This document shows positions 18,065 through 26,806 of a DNA stretch of 64,000 bases, piece after piece. The notes under the pieces are model-generated. The model searched no databases. It saw only the letters and a program-made list of their open reading frames with translations, and was not told the DNA's origin. The position numbers were made by a program, and so were the translations under genes. Origin of the DNA: Microvirga brassicacearum (GTDB taxonomy: Bacteria; Pseudomonadota; Alphaproteobacteria; Rhizobiales; Beijerinckiaceae). The stretch covers positions 31,451 to 95,450 of the forward strand of contig NZ_VCMV01000035.1 of the NCBI RefSeq assembly GCF_008757455.1, given 5' to 3'. Each line of letters opens with the position of its first letter. Within the stretch, counting starts at the first letter, position 1.

Positions 18065-18141
18065 AGAAGATTTTAATTGGAATGAGTGGTAGCGAATGTC
18101 GATGACGGGACTTGATCCCGCAGGCGGTTTGGAGGGCGCGG

Positions 18142-19197
18142 ATGGGCGGGAGCGATGCAACGGAGCGGATGCAGCCGCCATCTTTGCGCGACGTGGCGCG
18201 CCTCGCCAACGTTTCAGTGATGACGGTTTCGAACGTCATCAACGGACGCACGGCCCGTGTCGGAAAAGACGTGGCGCAACGTGTTCACGAGGTGATCGAG
18301 GAAATCGGTTACAGACCCCAGCGTCGCGGCCGGAGCTTGCGTCTTCAGCGGGAATTTGCGATCGGCCTCACGATCATGCACCCCGATAGGCGCTTTCTGG
18401 ATGACCCCTATATCACCCAGGTTGCCGCCGGGATGAGCAACTTTCTTGCCACCATCGGCTACGGCCTTATGGTCAATGGCGTGCAGGATCTCAAGGACCT
18501 CGAAACCGCAACCCGGCGTGTGGCGAGTTTCGACGGGCTCGCAGTGATGGTATCCGGTCAACGCTCGGAACGGAATCAAGCTTATCGCATATTATCGAAG
18601 CTGCATTGCCCGATGCTCATCGTTCAGGATACGCCGCCGCGCGGGATGGGCGCCGTAAGTTCTGTCCTCCAGGATGACCGAGGCGGGGCGTTCCGGCTCG
18701 CCCGATCCCTGATCGATCTCGGGGCGCGTCGGATCCTGCTCGTTGTGCCGAGCCAGAGCTGGCCCGCGGTCGAACGCCGGCGCGATGGAATTCTCGATGC
18801 GGCTGCAGGACACGCCGAGGTTGATTGCCTGTCCTGTGATGAAGCCGATTTCGACAAGACGATTGAGACAATCGTGCGATATCTCGGCCAGGACCAAGTT
18901 CCTGATGCGATCATGGGAGCCAACGATCAGATCGGGGTCGCGGCAATTAGCGCGGCCAAGCGATGCGGCCTCTCGGTTCCCAAGGACATCATGGTGACCG
19001 GATTCAACGCATTCTGGTTTCGCAATCTGTCGTCTCCTTTGCTCACGAGCGTCACGTCCCCCGCCTATGAAATAGGACAGGAAGCGGGTCGCGCTTTGAT
19101 CGCGCGTGTCGAGCAGGAGGGCGGACCTGGGCAACACCTCGTCTTGTCAGTCGAGATTGCCAATGGTGGCACGCTAAGGCGGGTCAACCGCCGCTGA
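18142..19197 (+). CDS. LacI family transcriptional regulator
   Basis: A 351-aa DNA-binding regulator. The N-terminal LacI helix-turn-helix is at about residues 14-36 (SLRDVARLANVSVMTVSNVI), followed by the hinge-helix region; the rest is a periplasmic-binding-protein-like effector domain ending in a typical C-terminal subdomain. The start is taken at the ATG at 18142 with GGAGGG five bases upstream; TTG at 18112 and ATG at 18169 are alternatives. It diverges from the dehydratase gene and most probably binds the two matching operators and responds to a sugar-acid type inducer. Confidence 0.9.
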   Translation: MGGSDATERMQPPSLRDVARLANVSVMTVSNVINGRTARVGKDVAQRVHEVIEEIGYRPQRRGRSLRLQREFAIGLTIMHPDRRFLDDPYITQVAAGMSNFLATIGYGLMVNGVQDLKDLETATRRVASFDGLAVMVSGQRSERNQAYRILSKLHCPMLIVQDTPPRGMGAVSSVLQDDRGGAFRLARSLIDLGARRILLVVPSQSWPAVERRRDGILDAAAGHAEVDCLSCDEADFDKTIETIVRYLGQDQVPDAIMGANDQIGVAAISAAKRCGLSVPKDIMVTGFNAFWFRNLSSPLLTSVTSPAYEIGQEAGRALIARVEQEGGPGQHLVLSVEIANGGTLRRVNRR

Positions 19198-19403
19198 CAG
19201 GGGAGAGACCTTCCCGTTTGAGAAGGCGCTCCAGGCATTCGATCGCTCAGCCGACGCTCGCGAACCACCTCGCTAGGACGATTTCCGCACCGTGGAGCGA
19301 GCGCTGACCTGATGATCCAGCGTTGCTCCTCAATGTGTCAGCATCGAGCGTGTATAGTCATCAAATGCCTACGCAACCGCAGCAAATGCTGATCTGGTCG
19401 AGT

Positions 19404-21137
19404 TCACGCAATGGAGACGAACGGTGACGATCGCACTCCGCTTGCCTTCTCGTCAGCGATGATCTGATCCGATACCTTTTCGGCAACCATGATCACGGGG
19501 ATGTTCAAGTTTGCGCGGGGAGCAGACGGCATGATGGACGCGTCGGCCACGCGCAATCCCTCGCAACCAATCACACGGGCGCTTTCGGGCGCGACCACCG
19601 CCTCCCTGTCTTGCCCCATCTTGCAGGTGCCACAGGCATGCCATTGGCCAAATGCGTTTGCTCGCACGTAATCCTCGACGGCATCCTGATCAGAAAGAAG
19701 GTTCTCCAGAGTGATTCCACCAGAAACTGCCCGTCGGAAGAATTCACGGCGAACGGGAGGAAGCAGATCGATCACCAGTGCCAACGGCGCCGTCATAAGG
19801 TAGTTGCGGACGCTCTGCCGTCCTAGCGACTTGGCGAAACCGCTGTAGCTTGACGGTCCGGGGGTCTCGACCAGGCCTGACAGCGCCGGTGTGGCGAAGA
19901 CCTTTGCCATCAAGTGAACGGATGCGGACAAGCGACGCAGATCCCGAGAGTCGGACAAGTAGTTGAAACTCGCCGTCGGCTCTGCCGCGGGATCCGCGCT
20001 GACCAGTGAGACATGCCCCTTGGACTCGACAGTATTTATCCAAGAGATCAGCGTCGCAATCCGTCTCCCGAGCGGATGCCAGGCCGATTTCGCGACCATC
20101 ATCATGAACATGTCGGAGGCACCGCACCCTTCTTCGCCGGAGCTGTAACGAAGCCCGAGGTGGATATGGCGTCTCGTGGTGTTTGTCAGGCGGGCGGGCG
20201 GCTTCAGGAACGCCGAAAGCGAGATGCCTGGATGTTCCTGAAGGTTCTGGCCGACCCCCGGCAAATCGATGTGACACGAGATCCCAAGCTTCCGTAGCTC
20301 GGTCGCGGGCCCAATCCCGGAGCGCATTAGAAGCGCTGGCGAATGCACCGCTCCGGACGATACGATGACCTCGCGCCCGTCGAGCCGCTCGGACTTGCCG
20401 TCCCGAATGACATTGACGCCGGTGATCCGATTGCCGTCCACGACCAGCGTCAGGACTTGCGTGTCTGTCATGATTCGGAGATTGGGCCGCTTCCTGGTTT
20501 CCGCATCGAGGTAGGCCATCGCGGCTGACACACGATGCTCGCCATTGTTCGAAAGGGTCATGGCGAAGTATCCGTCGCCATAGACTCCATTCTGATCCAA
20601 GATATTCTCGTACCCTAATTCACCGAACGCATCTTCCGCGGCGCGCGAGACAGGGGGCCAAAGGGCGTGCGGAATGCGATGAACCGGAATCGGACCATCC
20701 GATCCATGCAACGGACCTGAGAAATCGAGATCGGTCTCCAGCTTCTTGAAATAGGGAAGTACCGATGACCAATCCCACCCTGTGGCGCCCATCGCCGCCC
20801 AACCGTCGTAATCGTCCGGGGTACCGCGGTTAGCGATCTGGCCATTGATGCTCGAGCCGCCGCCAAGCAGCTTTGGCTGCTCGTATTTGCGCTGCTTTGC
20901 TACGCCGGGCCGATTGTGGAGATTCGGTTCAGTCGTAACATTCAATCCCTGCCAGTGGTTGCGCGGATCGAAGGCTGCCCGACCAGGATAGGTATCGAGG
21001 ATCGCGGATCCCTCCTCACCTGGCTTTACGTCACGCCCTGCCTCGATGAGCAGCACCTTGCGCTGCTTGTCAGCCGAGAGTCGGTTTGCGAGTACGCAGC
21101 CGGCACTGCCGCCACCGACGATGATCATATCCCACAT
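19404..21137 (-). CDS. GMC family FAD-dependent oxidoreductase
   Basis: A 577-aa flavoenzyme of the glucose-methanol-choline family. The FAD-binding IIVGGGSAGCVLANRL is at residues 5-20, GGGSSINGQIANRGTPDDYD is the first GMC signature region, SSGAVHSPALLMRSG the second, and the active-site histidine is in FGQWHACGTCKMG near the C-terminus. No signal peptide. It would oxidise an alcohol or polyol group, passing electrons to oxygen or a quinone-linked acceptor. Last gene of the leftward operon starting at 26688; 11 bp after the GlcG/HbpS-like gene. Confidence 0.9.
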   Translation of the reverse strand: MWDMIIVGGGSAGCVLANRLSADKQRKVLLIEAGRDVKPGEEGSAILDTYPGRAAFDPRNHWQGLNVTTEPNLHNRPGVAKQRKYEQPKLLGGGSSINGQIANRGTPDDYDGWAAMGATGWDWSSVLPYFKKLETDLDFSGPLHGSDGPIPVHRIPHALWPPVSRAAEDAFGELGYENILDQNGVYGDGYFAMTLSNNGEHRVSAAMAYLDAETRKRPNLRIMTDTQVLTLVVDGNRITGVNVIRDGKSERLDGREVIVSSGAVHSPALLMRSGIGPATELRKLGISCHIDLPGVGQNLQEHPGISLSAFLKPPARLTNTTRRHIHLGLRYSSGEEGCGASDMFMMMVAKSAWHPLGRRIATLISWINTVESKGHVSLVSADPAAEPTASFNYLSDSRDLRRLSASVHLMAKVFATPALSGLVETPGPSSYSGFAKSLGRQSVRNYLMTAPLALVIDLLPPVRREFFRRAVSGGITLENLLSDQDAVEDYVRANAFGQWHACGTCKMGQDREAVVAPESARVIGCEGLRVADASIMPSAPRANLNIPVIMVAEKVSDQIIADEKASGVRSSPFVSIA

Positions 21138-21148
21138 AGCAGAGATCC

Positions 21149-21583
21149 TTATTGTTGCCCGGGACGGCCGGATGCGAAGAAATCGGCGCCGGCCTGGGCC
21201 ACGACGTGATCCTCTTGTGTCGAACCAGAGCTGACACCGATTGCCCCGACGACCACGTCTCCGAGCTTAAGAGGAATTCCTCCGGCAAGAGTGGTGAAGC
21301 GTCCGCCAAGGAGATTCTGGATGCCGAAACCTGGCTCTCCGGGGATCGTCACGGGCGCAATGTCTCGCGTCGCTTTCCGCGCGCCTGCTGCCGTGAAGGC
21401 TTTGGCCAATGCAATTTCGATGGAAATGAACTTGGCACCGTCCATCCGTCGGAACGCCACGAGATGACCCGCCTCATCAACAATAGCGATGTTTTGCGGC
21501 ACACCCATTTCGGTGGCCCGGGCAGCGGCAGCGTCGACCACGGCGCCTGCTTCGGCAGCATCGATTGTTTGTAACTTACGCAT
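21149..21583 (-). CDS. GlcG/HbpS family heme-binding-like protein
   Basis: A 144-aa single-domain protein of the GlcG/HbpS/PduO-C family (opening KLQTIDAAEAGAVVDAAAAR, then NIAIVDEAGHLVAFRRMDGA and LAGGIPLKLGDVVVGAIGVS). Members are found beside glycolate and other oxidoreductases, and some bind heme or cobalamin; a catalytic role is not established. Its position directly before a GMC dehydrogenase gene fits an accessory role for that enzyme. Confidence 0.85.
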   Translation of the reverse strand: MRKLQTIDAAEAGAVVDAAAARATEMGVPQNIAIVDEAGHLVAFRRMDGAKFISIEIALAKAFTAAGARKATRDIAPVTIPGEPGFGIQNLLGGRFTTLAGGIPLKLGDVVVGAIGVSSGSTQEDHVVAQAGADFFASGRPGQQ

Positions 21584-21589
21584 TTTTAT

Positions 21590-22492
21590 TCAACCTTTCA
21601 CGGAACCCTTAGTCAAACCCGACACGATCAAGCGTCCCAGCAACGCAAACGTTATCAGGATCGGGATAATGGCGAGCATTGCCGACGCGGTTAGCGGCCC
21701 CCATTCGCGGCCGAAGAAGCCGATGAAGTTATAGATCGCGGGTTGAATCGGCCGCAGTGCCGGGCTGTCGACCATGACCGAACTCGCCACGAACTCGTTC
21801 CATGATCCGACGAAAACCAGTACGCCGGCAGCGCCAAGCGCGGGCCTGCTCAGCGGCAGGATTATATGGCGCAGGATGCCGAAATGGCTCGCACCATCGG
21901 CGATAGCTGCTTCATCAAGTTCCTTCGGGATTCCCTCAAGCGTTCCCTTGATGATCCAGATCGCCATGGGCAATTGATGAGCGGTGTAGATCAACGGAAG
22001 TGTGAACCAAGCGTTCGTCAGTCCGAGTTTCGTAAAATACAGGTAATTCGGGATCAACAACGCTGCCGCGCCAAGCGAAAGCGGGATGCTAGCCACAATC
22101 AGCAGGAAAAGCGGTTGGCGGAATGGAAAGTTGAACCGATCGAAGGCGTAGGCGGCAGGAAGCGCCAGCGCGAGAGCTGACACGACCGTGATCACACAAT
22201 AAATGAGGCTTGCCTGCATGTTGCCGAGAAAGCCGCTTTCGATCACCCGCTTATAGTTGTCCAGCGTCGGCGCGAAATCGAAAATAACGGGTGGAAACCG
22301 AAACAGATCAGGCTCGGCCTTGAGCGAAGTTAACATCCCCCACACCAGGGGAAGCAGATTGAGGATCATGAGCAGGCTGAAAAGAGCCGCAATGATGATT
22401 CCCCCTACGAGGGGCAAGGCACGCCGCCGCGACGGCAATACCCTCTCATGACCGGCAGACAATCGGGCCGTGGCGACTGAGTTCGCTGACAT
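21590..22492 (-). CDS. Carbohydrate ABC transporter permease (CUT1, MalG-like)
   Basis: Inner-membrane permease (300 aa) with an N-terminal helix near residues 28-50, LLPLVWGMLTSLKAEPDLF just after it, and the EAA loop around ELDEAAIADGASHFGILRHI. The C-terminal GLTKGSVKG matches the MalG-type ending. The start at 22492 was chosen for the preceding GAGGATC; the open frame extends into the upstream permease gene. It pairs with the permease encoded just upstream. Confidence 0.9.
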   Translation of the reverse strand: MSANSVATARLSAGHERVLPSRRRALPLVGGIIIAALFSLLMILNLLPLVWGMLTSLKAEPDLFRFPPVIFDFAPTLDNYKRVIESGFLGNMQASLIYCVITVVSALALALPAAYAFDRFNFPFRQPLFLLIVASIPLSLGAAALLIPNYLYFTKLGLTNAWFTLPLIYTAHQLPMAIWIIKGTLEGIPKELDEAAIADGASHFGILRHIILPLSRPALGAAGVLVFVGSWNEFVASSVMVDSPALRPIQPAIYNFIGFFGREWGPLTASAMLAIIPILITFALLGRLIVSGLTKGSVKG

Positions 22493-22500
22493 TTTGATCC

Positions 22501-23424
22501 TCAGGTCTTCCATTTGGCGAGCCGGACATAGGCCAGCACCAACAAGACGTTTCCAAAAAACATTGCCAGCGCGAGAGCCGTCGCGGAACCAAGGTCGTAC
22601 GTGATGAAGGCGCGGTCGAAGACATCCATCGGCAGAATGCGCGTCGCATCGCCAGGGCCCCCGCCCGTGAGGACTAGCGGTGTTTCGACGGTGTTGAGAT
22701 TGGAGAGTGTCAGGACGATCGCCACGAGCAGCAGCGGCGTCTTCAGCAGCGGGAAAGTAATGCGCCTGAAAATCTGCCAAGGGGTGGCGCCATCGATCCG
22801 TGCCGCCTCCTCATAATCATCCGGAATGCCCTTCAGACCTGCGAGGAGAATGATCACCGCGTAACCGATGCGTTTCCAAACTGACACCGCGATAAGCAGC
22901 GCCATGGCGGAGTGAGGGCTGTTGAGGAGGTGGATCTCATCGAGACCCATCATCTTTACGATTGAGCCAGCAAGGCCGATGTCGTTCACAAATACCCACC
23001 GGAACAGAAGAGTCGCGACGACCGTCGAGATGATCCATGGAACGATCACGACCATCTGCACGAGAAATCCTCGCCGTTCCCCGAGCTTGTGGATCCATAC
23101 CGCCAACGCAAGGGAGAGAACGATCGTGATGGAGACGGCTGCCCCAGTAAAGATGATGCTGCGTTGCAGCGTCCCGGGCAGTGTCGGATCGGCAAGAAGA
23201 TCCTGATAATTCTGCACGCCCGCAAATGTAGTAGCGGCTCCGTACTGAATATGGAAAAGGCTGAACCACACGCCATAGAACACGGGGGAAAAAAGCACGA
23301 GCGTCAGCAACGCGAACGCTGGGATAATATATTGGATGCCAGTGTATTTCGGATGCATTGCGACTCTCAGTGCAGAGGGCTCTTGCTTGGAGGGCGCGAC
23401 GGATTGCCGTCGCGCCCGTTCCAT
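22501..23424 (-). CDS. Carbohydrate ABC transporter permease (CUT1, MalF-like)
   Basis: Permease of about 307 aa. The first helix lies in YIIPAFALLTLVLFSPVFYG, and the EAA loop reads DYEEAARIDGATPWQIFRRI. The start at 23424 places the ATG one base after the binding-protein stop; there is no clear Shine-Dalgarno, so re-initiation is likely, and ATG at 23358 remains possible. It forms the membrane channel with the MalG-like protein. Confidence 0.88.
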   Translation of the reverse strand: MERARRQSVAPSKQEPSALRVAMHPKYTGIQYIIPAFALLTLVLFSPVFYGVWFSLFHIQYGAATTFAGVQNYQDLLADPTLPGTLQRSIIFTGAAVSITIVLSLALAVWIHKLGERRGFLVQMVVIVPWIISTVVATLLFRWVFVNDIGLAGSIVKMMGLDEIHLLNSPHSAMALLIAVSVWKRIGYAVIILLAGLKGIPDDYEEAARIDGATPWQIFRRITFPLLKTPLLLVAIVLTLSNLNTVETPLVLTGGGPGDATRILPMDVFDRAFITYDLGSATALALAMFFGNVLLVLAYVRLAKWKT

Positions 23425-23425
23425 G

Positions 23426-24733
23426 TCAGCGCTTGTGCTGCCGGTTGAATTCGGCTTCCGCTCGCTCAAGCGAAGTTTTTACGTCCTCGCCGTTGACGAG
23501 AATACGCTGGCCCGCCTTGTTGAGCGCCTGGCGGTATCCACCAGCGGAGAAGTCGATCGGCGCCAGCCAGCCATAGTTGGCCGAGCCCTCCGAAGCGACG
23601 TTCAGATACGCTTTGCCGGGCTGCTTGGTAAAGTCACCGAGCCCATTCAACGTCGACTGCAGGCCGGGAGACTGACCTCCAGATGTCACCCAAAGCTTGT
23701 CGCCATCCGGCCCGAGCATGTACTCGACGAATTTACCCGCCTGTGCCTTGACCTTGCTGCCGGACCACACCCCGACGGCCCACCCCGCCATGACAGCAGG
23801 CGCGTGCTTCACGTCGCCGCTTCCAGGCCACAGCATCATCCCGACCTTGTCGTCTCCCAGCTTGGATTGGAGCGTCGATACGCGCACGCTGGCACCGAGA
23901 ATCATCGCCGCCCGCCCCGACGCGAACTGCTCGTAGACATCGTCCACTGTCCAGGTCGCGGCTTGCGGCGGCGAGACCTTGTGTTCTTTTATGAGGTCTG
24001 TCTGGAACTTCATGGCGGCAACGCCAGCCGGGCTGGCGAAATTCGCGCGGCCATCCTTCTTGAAAATACCCTCGCCGCTTGCAAGAACCATAGGGATCAT
24101 CAGCAAGGGGTCAGCCTGATGCTCGCTATATCCTTGGGCGAAGCCGTAGCGCACGATTTGTCCAGATGTATCGGTCACCGTGAGAGCCTTCGCGGCTTTC
24201 ACGAAATCGTCCCACGTTTTAATGGTCGCAGGGTCGAGGCCGGCTTCTTTGAAGAAGTCTGGACGGTATAGGATCGAGATGTAGTTTCGCGACGTGAAGA
24301 GCGCGTACTGCTTGCCGTTCCGGTTGGTGAGGTCCCAATAGGGTCCTTTGCGATCGGCGATCTGTTCGGGTGTCCATTTCTTGATGAACAGGTCGTTGAG
24401 ATCGGCGAGCGAACCCGCCCCAATTGCGTCGCCAAGAAAATCCGTCGCTGCCCAAATGATATCCGGCGCTTTCCCAGCGCCATGCGCAGCGAGAAACTTC
24501 GGTGTGAGCTGGTCGAAAGCGTGGGTTTCCGTCACGATTTCGATATCCGGATTGGCGGCCTGAAAATCGGAGACGATCTTCGCAAGCGTCACCTCGCGGG
24601 GCGTAGTTCCAGCTGGATTAAGGAAGGTCCACATTCGGACGGTCGCCTTCTGTGCCAGCGCCGGGAATGGAATCGACGCAACACTGAGCGATAACAGGCC
24701 GGCTGCGATAGACGCTTTGAATGATGGTTTCAT
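23426..24733 (-). CDS. ABC transporter sugar-binding protein, family 1
   Basis: A 435-aa periplasmic solute-binding protein. The signal peptide covers roughly residues 1-27 and ends FPALAQ. The mature part has family-1 features (ATVRMWTFLNPAG; APDIIWAATDFLGDAIGAGSLADLND). A strong GGAGGAG precedes the ATG. It sits between the GntR gene and its two permeases, so this operon encodes regulator and uptake system together. The likely ligand is a sugar, sugar acid or polyol. Confidence 0.9.
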   Translation of the reverse strand: MKPSFKASIAAGLLSLSVASIPFPALAQKATVRMWTFLNPAGTTPREVTLAKIVSDFQAANPDIEIVTETHAFDQLTPKFLAAHGAGKAPDIIWAATDFLGDAIGAGSLADLNDLFIKKWTPEQIADRKGPYWDLTNRNGKQYALFTSRNYISILYRPDFFKEAGLDPATIKTWDDFVKAAKALTVTDTSGQIVRYGFAQGYSEHQADPLLMIPMVLASGEGIFKKDGRANFASPAGVAAMKFQTDLIKEHKVSPPQAATWTVDDVYEQFASGRAAMILGASVRVSTLQSKLGDDKVGMMLWPGSGDVKHAPAVMAGWAVGVWSGSKVKAQAGKFVEYMLGPDGDKLWVTSGGQSPGLQSTLNGLGDFTKQPGKAYLNVASEGSANYGWLAPIDFSAGGYRQALNKAGQRILVNGEDVKTSLERAEAEFNRQHKR

Positions 24734-24766
24734 GGTCTCCTCCAGGTGATTGTTCGTTTCGTTTGG

Positions 24767-25507
24767 CTACTTGCCGGCGAGCGCTTCTGAGCTACGCTTT
24801 TCTGCCAGATCGTCTAATGCTCCACGTTGCGAGCGCGTTAGATGCCGCCGTGCCGCTTTGGCATAAGCAACTTTGTCCGTCGCCCTCAGGGCATCGATGA
24901 TTGCGTGATGTTCTTCGGCTTCGTACACCATGCGCTCGCGCCACGAGGTGAGGCCGCGCTGTACCCACGCACCGAGAACCTGCATCTGGATCCCACGATA
25001 GAGCGATGCGAGCATTCTGTTGCCGCTCAATTCGACGATCTTGTTGTGAAACGTCGTGTTGAGATCGAGCTTGTCGCTGTGGCTGATCGTTGCGACATGT
25101 GCGTCGAGTTGTGCCTGAATTGCCGTCATCTCTGAAAGCACATCCGGGTTCAATTCCCCGGATTTCAGACGTTCGATCAGGATCTCGCCTGCTGTGAGTT
25201 CGAGGCCGAGGCGCACCTGCCAGAGTTCGACAACCTGCTTTGCGTCGGGATGTCGTACATGAAAGCCCCGGCGCTGCACGGATTCGATGAACCCTTCCGC
25301 CGCCAAGCGCATGAGTGCCTCGCGTACGGGTGTGAGACTGACCCCGAACTGCTCCGCAAGCCGTTCCGGGTAGAGCCGGAAACCTTCTTCGAAATAGCCC
25401 GAGATGATCATCTCGAGCAGCGTGCGGAACAACGTCTCGTTCAGCGTCTCGCCGGGCTTGCCGATAAGTTCGCCCAACTGCGTTCTGTCGCGCACGGACA
25501 CGGGCAT
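24767..25507 (-). CDS. GntR family regulator, FadR/FCD subfamily
   Basis: A 246-aa repressor-type protein. The winged helix-turn-helix is around residues 30-75 (PERLAEQFGVSLTPVREALM), and the all-helical FCD ligand domain follows, with the metal/ligand-binding pattern of Asp and His residues (FHNKIVELSGNRMLASLY; EEHHAIIDAL). It overlaps the enolase-superfamily gene by 3 bp at TGATG, so it is made with the pathway it presumably controls. The palindrome at 26699-26714 upstream of the operon is its best candidate site. Confidence 0.88.
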   Translation of the reverse strand: MPVSVRDRTQLGELIGKPGETLNETLFRTLLEMIISGYFEEGFRLYPERLAEQFGVSLTPVREALMRLAAEGFIESVQRRGFHVRHPDAKQVVELWQVRLGLELTAGEILIERLKSGELNPDVLSEMTAIQAQLDAHVATISHSDKLDLNTTFHNKIVELSGNRMLASLYRGIQMQVLGAWVQRGLTSWRERMVYEAEEHHAIIDALRATDKVAYAKAARRHLTRSQRGALDDLAEKRSSEALAGK

Positions 25508-26688
25508 CAGGCGACCTCGTTTCGACGATATTCGCCAGAACCGAGTCGGTACTTGGCGAGCTTCTCTAAGTGTGGCTCTCCCGCGTGTCCCGGCTGTGCT
25601 TCCGCGATAAGGCAGCCATTTTCCAAGCGGACGGGATGAACCCCGAGATTGTCCCGAAGCGGGTTAAGCAACCTGTTGGCTTCATAGGAATGGAAAGCCT
25701 GTGCTGCTCGGCAAGCATGGAGGGATGCTCCAACCGCTACGCAGCCACCCACGCCGTGCGGCGCCATCTTGATGCCCGATTGCTCACACAACGCGCCTAC
25801 ATCCAGCAATCCGGAGACGCCACCCGAACGGGTGATATTCGGCTGCAGAAAATCAACGGCCTCGGCCTCAACCAGCGCCTTGTATGCATCCATCGTGAAC
25901 TCATTCTCGCCCGCCGCAATCGGGACGGGAGATGCGCGCCTCACCTGAGCAAGCGCCTGAGGATTGTCGGGCGGAATCGGCTCCTCGAACCAGCCGATAT
26001 CGAAGGGTTCCAGCGCAGATGCGATCTTGATCGCCGTGGCGACATCGTATGCGCAGTTCGCATCGACGAAAAGCGGCATCGCAGATCCGACGGCCTCGCG
26101 GACTGCCGCCAAGTGCGCCACGTCGGTGTCGCGACCGCGGCCGATCTTGAGTTTGATTGCCGTGAACCCCTGCTCGACGAACGACAAGGCCGCCTGAGCC
26201 GAGGCCTCCACCGTCTCATGCATTCCAACGGGGCTCACATAGGTGGCGACAGGGCCGGGCGTCCCGCCGAGAAGCGTTGCGAGCGGAACACCTTTTGCTC
26301 TCGCCTGCAGGTCCCAGAGCGCGATGTCGACACCACTGAGCGCTTCCATCGCGGGACCGCGTGTGCTCCCCAGCGCTGCGAAATAGCGGCTGAGATCGGC
26401 CATCATTTCGGCCGGGCGACCGACTGTAGCGCCGATGAGGAAAGGTGCGACCACATGATTGACCAATGCGCTCGCCGCATACGGATGAGGGAGGCCGAAC
26501 GCTTCACCATAACCGACCGATCCGTCATCGCCTTGGACGACCACCAGCGTTGTCACCTGCCCGGTGCGTTTGATCCGTCGAAAATGGCTGGCCGGCGTTG
26601 AAATGTGCGGCGGGACTTTGTCCGCGCCGCCAAAAATATCGGCGAAGGAGGCTTGGAGTGGAATTGCGGTCAGGCTCGTGATCTTCAT
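25507..26688 (-). CDS. Mandelate racemase/muconate lactonizing enzyme family protein
   Basis: A 393-aa enolase-superfamily enzyme. The barrel carries the KxK catalytic motif (K179, K181 in AIKLKIG), metal ligands D209 (FVDAN), E235 (WFEEP) and E261 (AAGENE), and a His on the seventh strand (APHGVGG, H311). These are the features of the mandelate racemase subgroup, mostly acid-sugar dehydratases or racemases. First gene of the leftward operon; GGAA precedes the ATG. The substrate is most likely a sugar acid but is not determined. Confidence 0.88.
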   Translation of the reverse strand: MKITSLTAIPLQASFADIFGGADKVPPHISTPASHFRRIKRTGQVTTLVVVQGDDGSVGYGEAFGLPHPYAASALVNHVVAPFLIGATVGRPAEMMADLSRYFAALGSTRGPAMEALSGVDIALWDLQARAKGVPLATLLGGTPGPVATYVSPVGMHETVEASAQAALSFVEQGFTAIKLKIGRGRDTDVAHLAAVREAVGSAMPLFVDANCAYDVATAIKIASALEPFDIGWFEEPIPPDNPQALAQVRRASPVPIAAGENEFTMDAYKALVEAEAVDFLQPNITRSGGVSGLLDVGALCEQSGIKMAPHGVGGCVAVGASLHACRAAQAFHSYEANRLLNPLRDNLGVHPVRLENGCLIAEAQPGHAGEPHLEKLAKYRLGSGEYRRNEVA

Positions 26689-26698
26689 TGCTTTTCCG

Positions 26699-26714
26699 AT
26701 AAATTATAATTTAT
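26699..26714. promoter_or_regulatory. Perfect 16-bp palindrome, candidate GntR operator
   Basis: ATAAATTATAATTTAT is a perfect inverted repeat 10 bp upstream of the enolase-superfamily start codon and between divergent operons (the ATPase starts at 26807). It lies just downstream of the AT-rich -10 region. The best candidate regulator is the FCD-type GntR protein encoded at 24767-25507. Confidence 0.55.
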
Positions 26715-26717
26715 ATA

Positions 26718-26747
26718 ATATAAGACCCACCCGTCGGAAGCCGTCAA
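26718..26747 (-). promoter_or_regulatory. Promoter of the leftward GntR-controlled operon
   Basis: Read on the minus strand, TTGACG (26742-26747) is followed after about 18 bp by TTATAT, within TTATATTATATAA. The predicted transcript would start inside or beside the palindrome at 26699-26714, giving a very short leader before the gene starting at 26688. Confidence 0.5.
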
Positions 26748-26806
26748 GAGAAAACTGACGATCCGAAAAGCGCCGCGACATCGCGCAGATGAGAAAAGGG
26801 AAGAGA

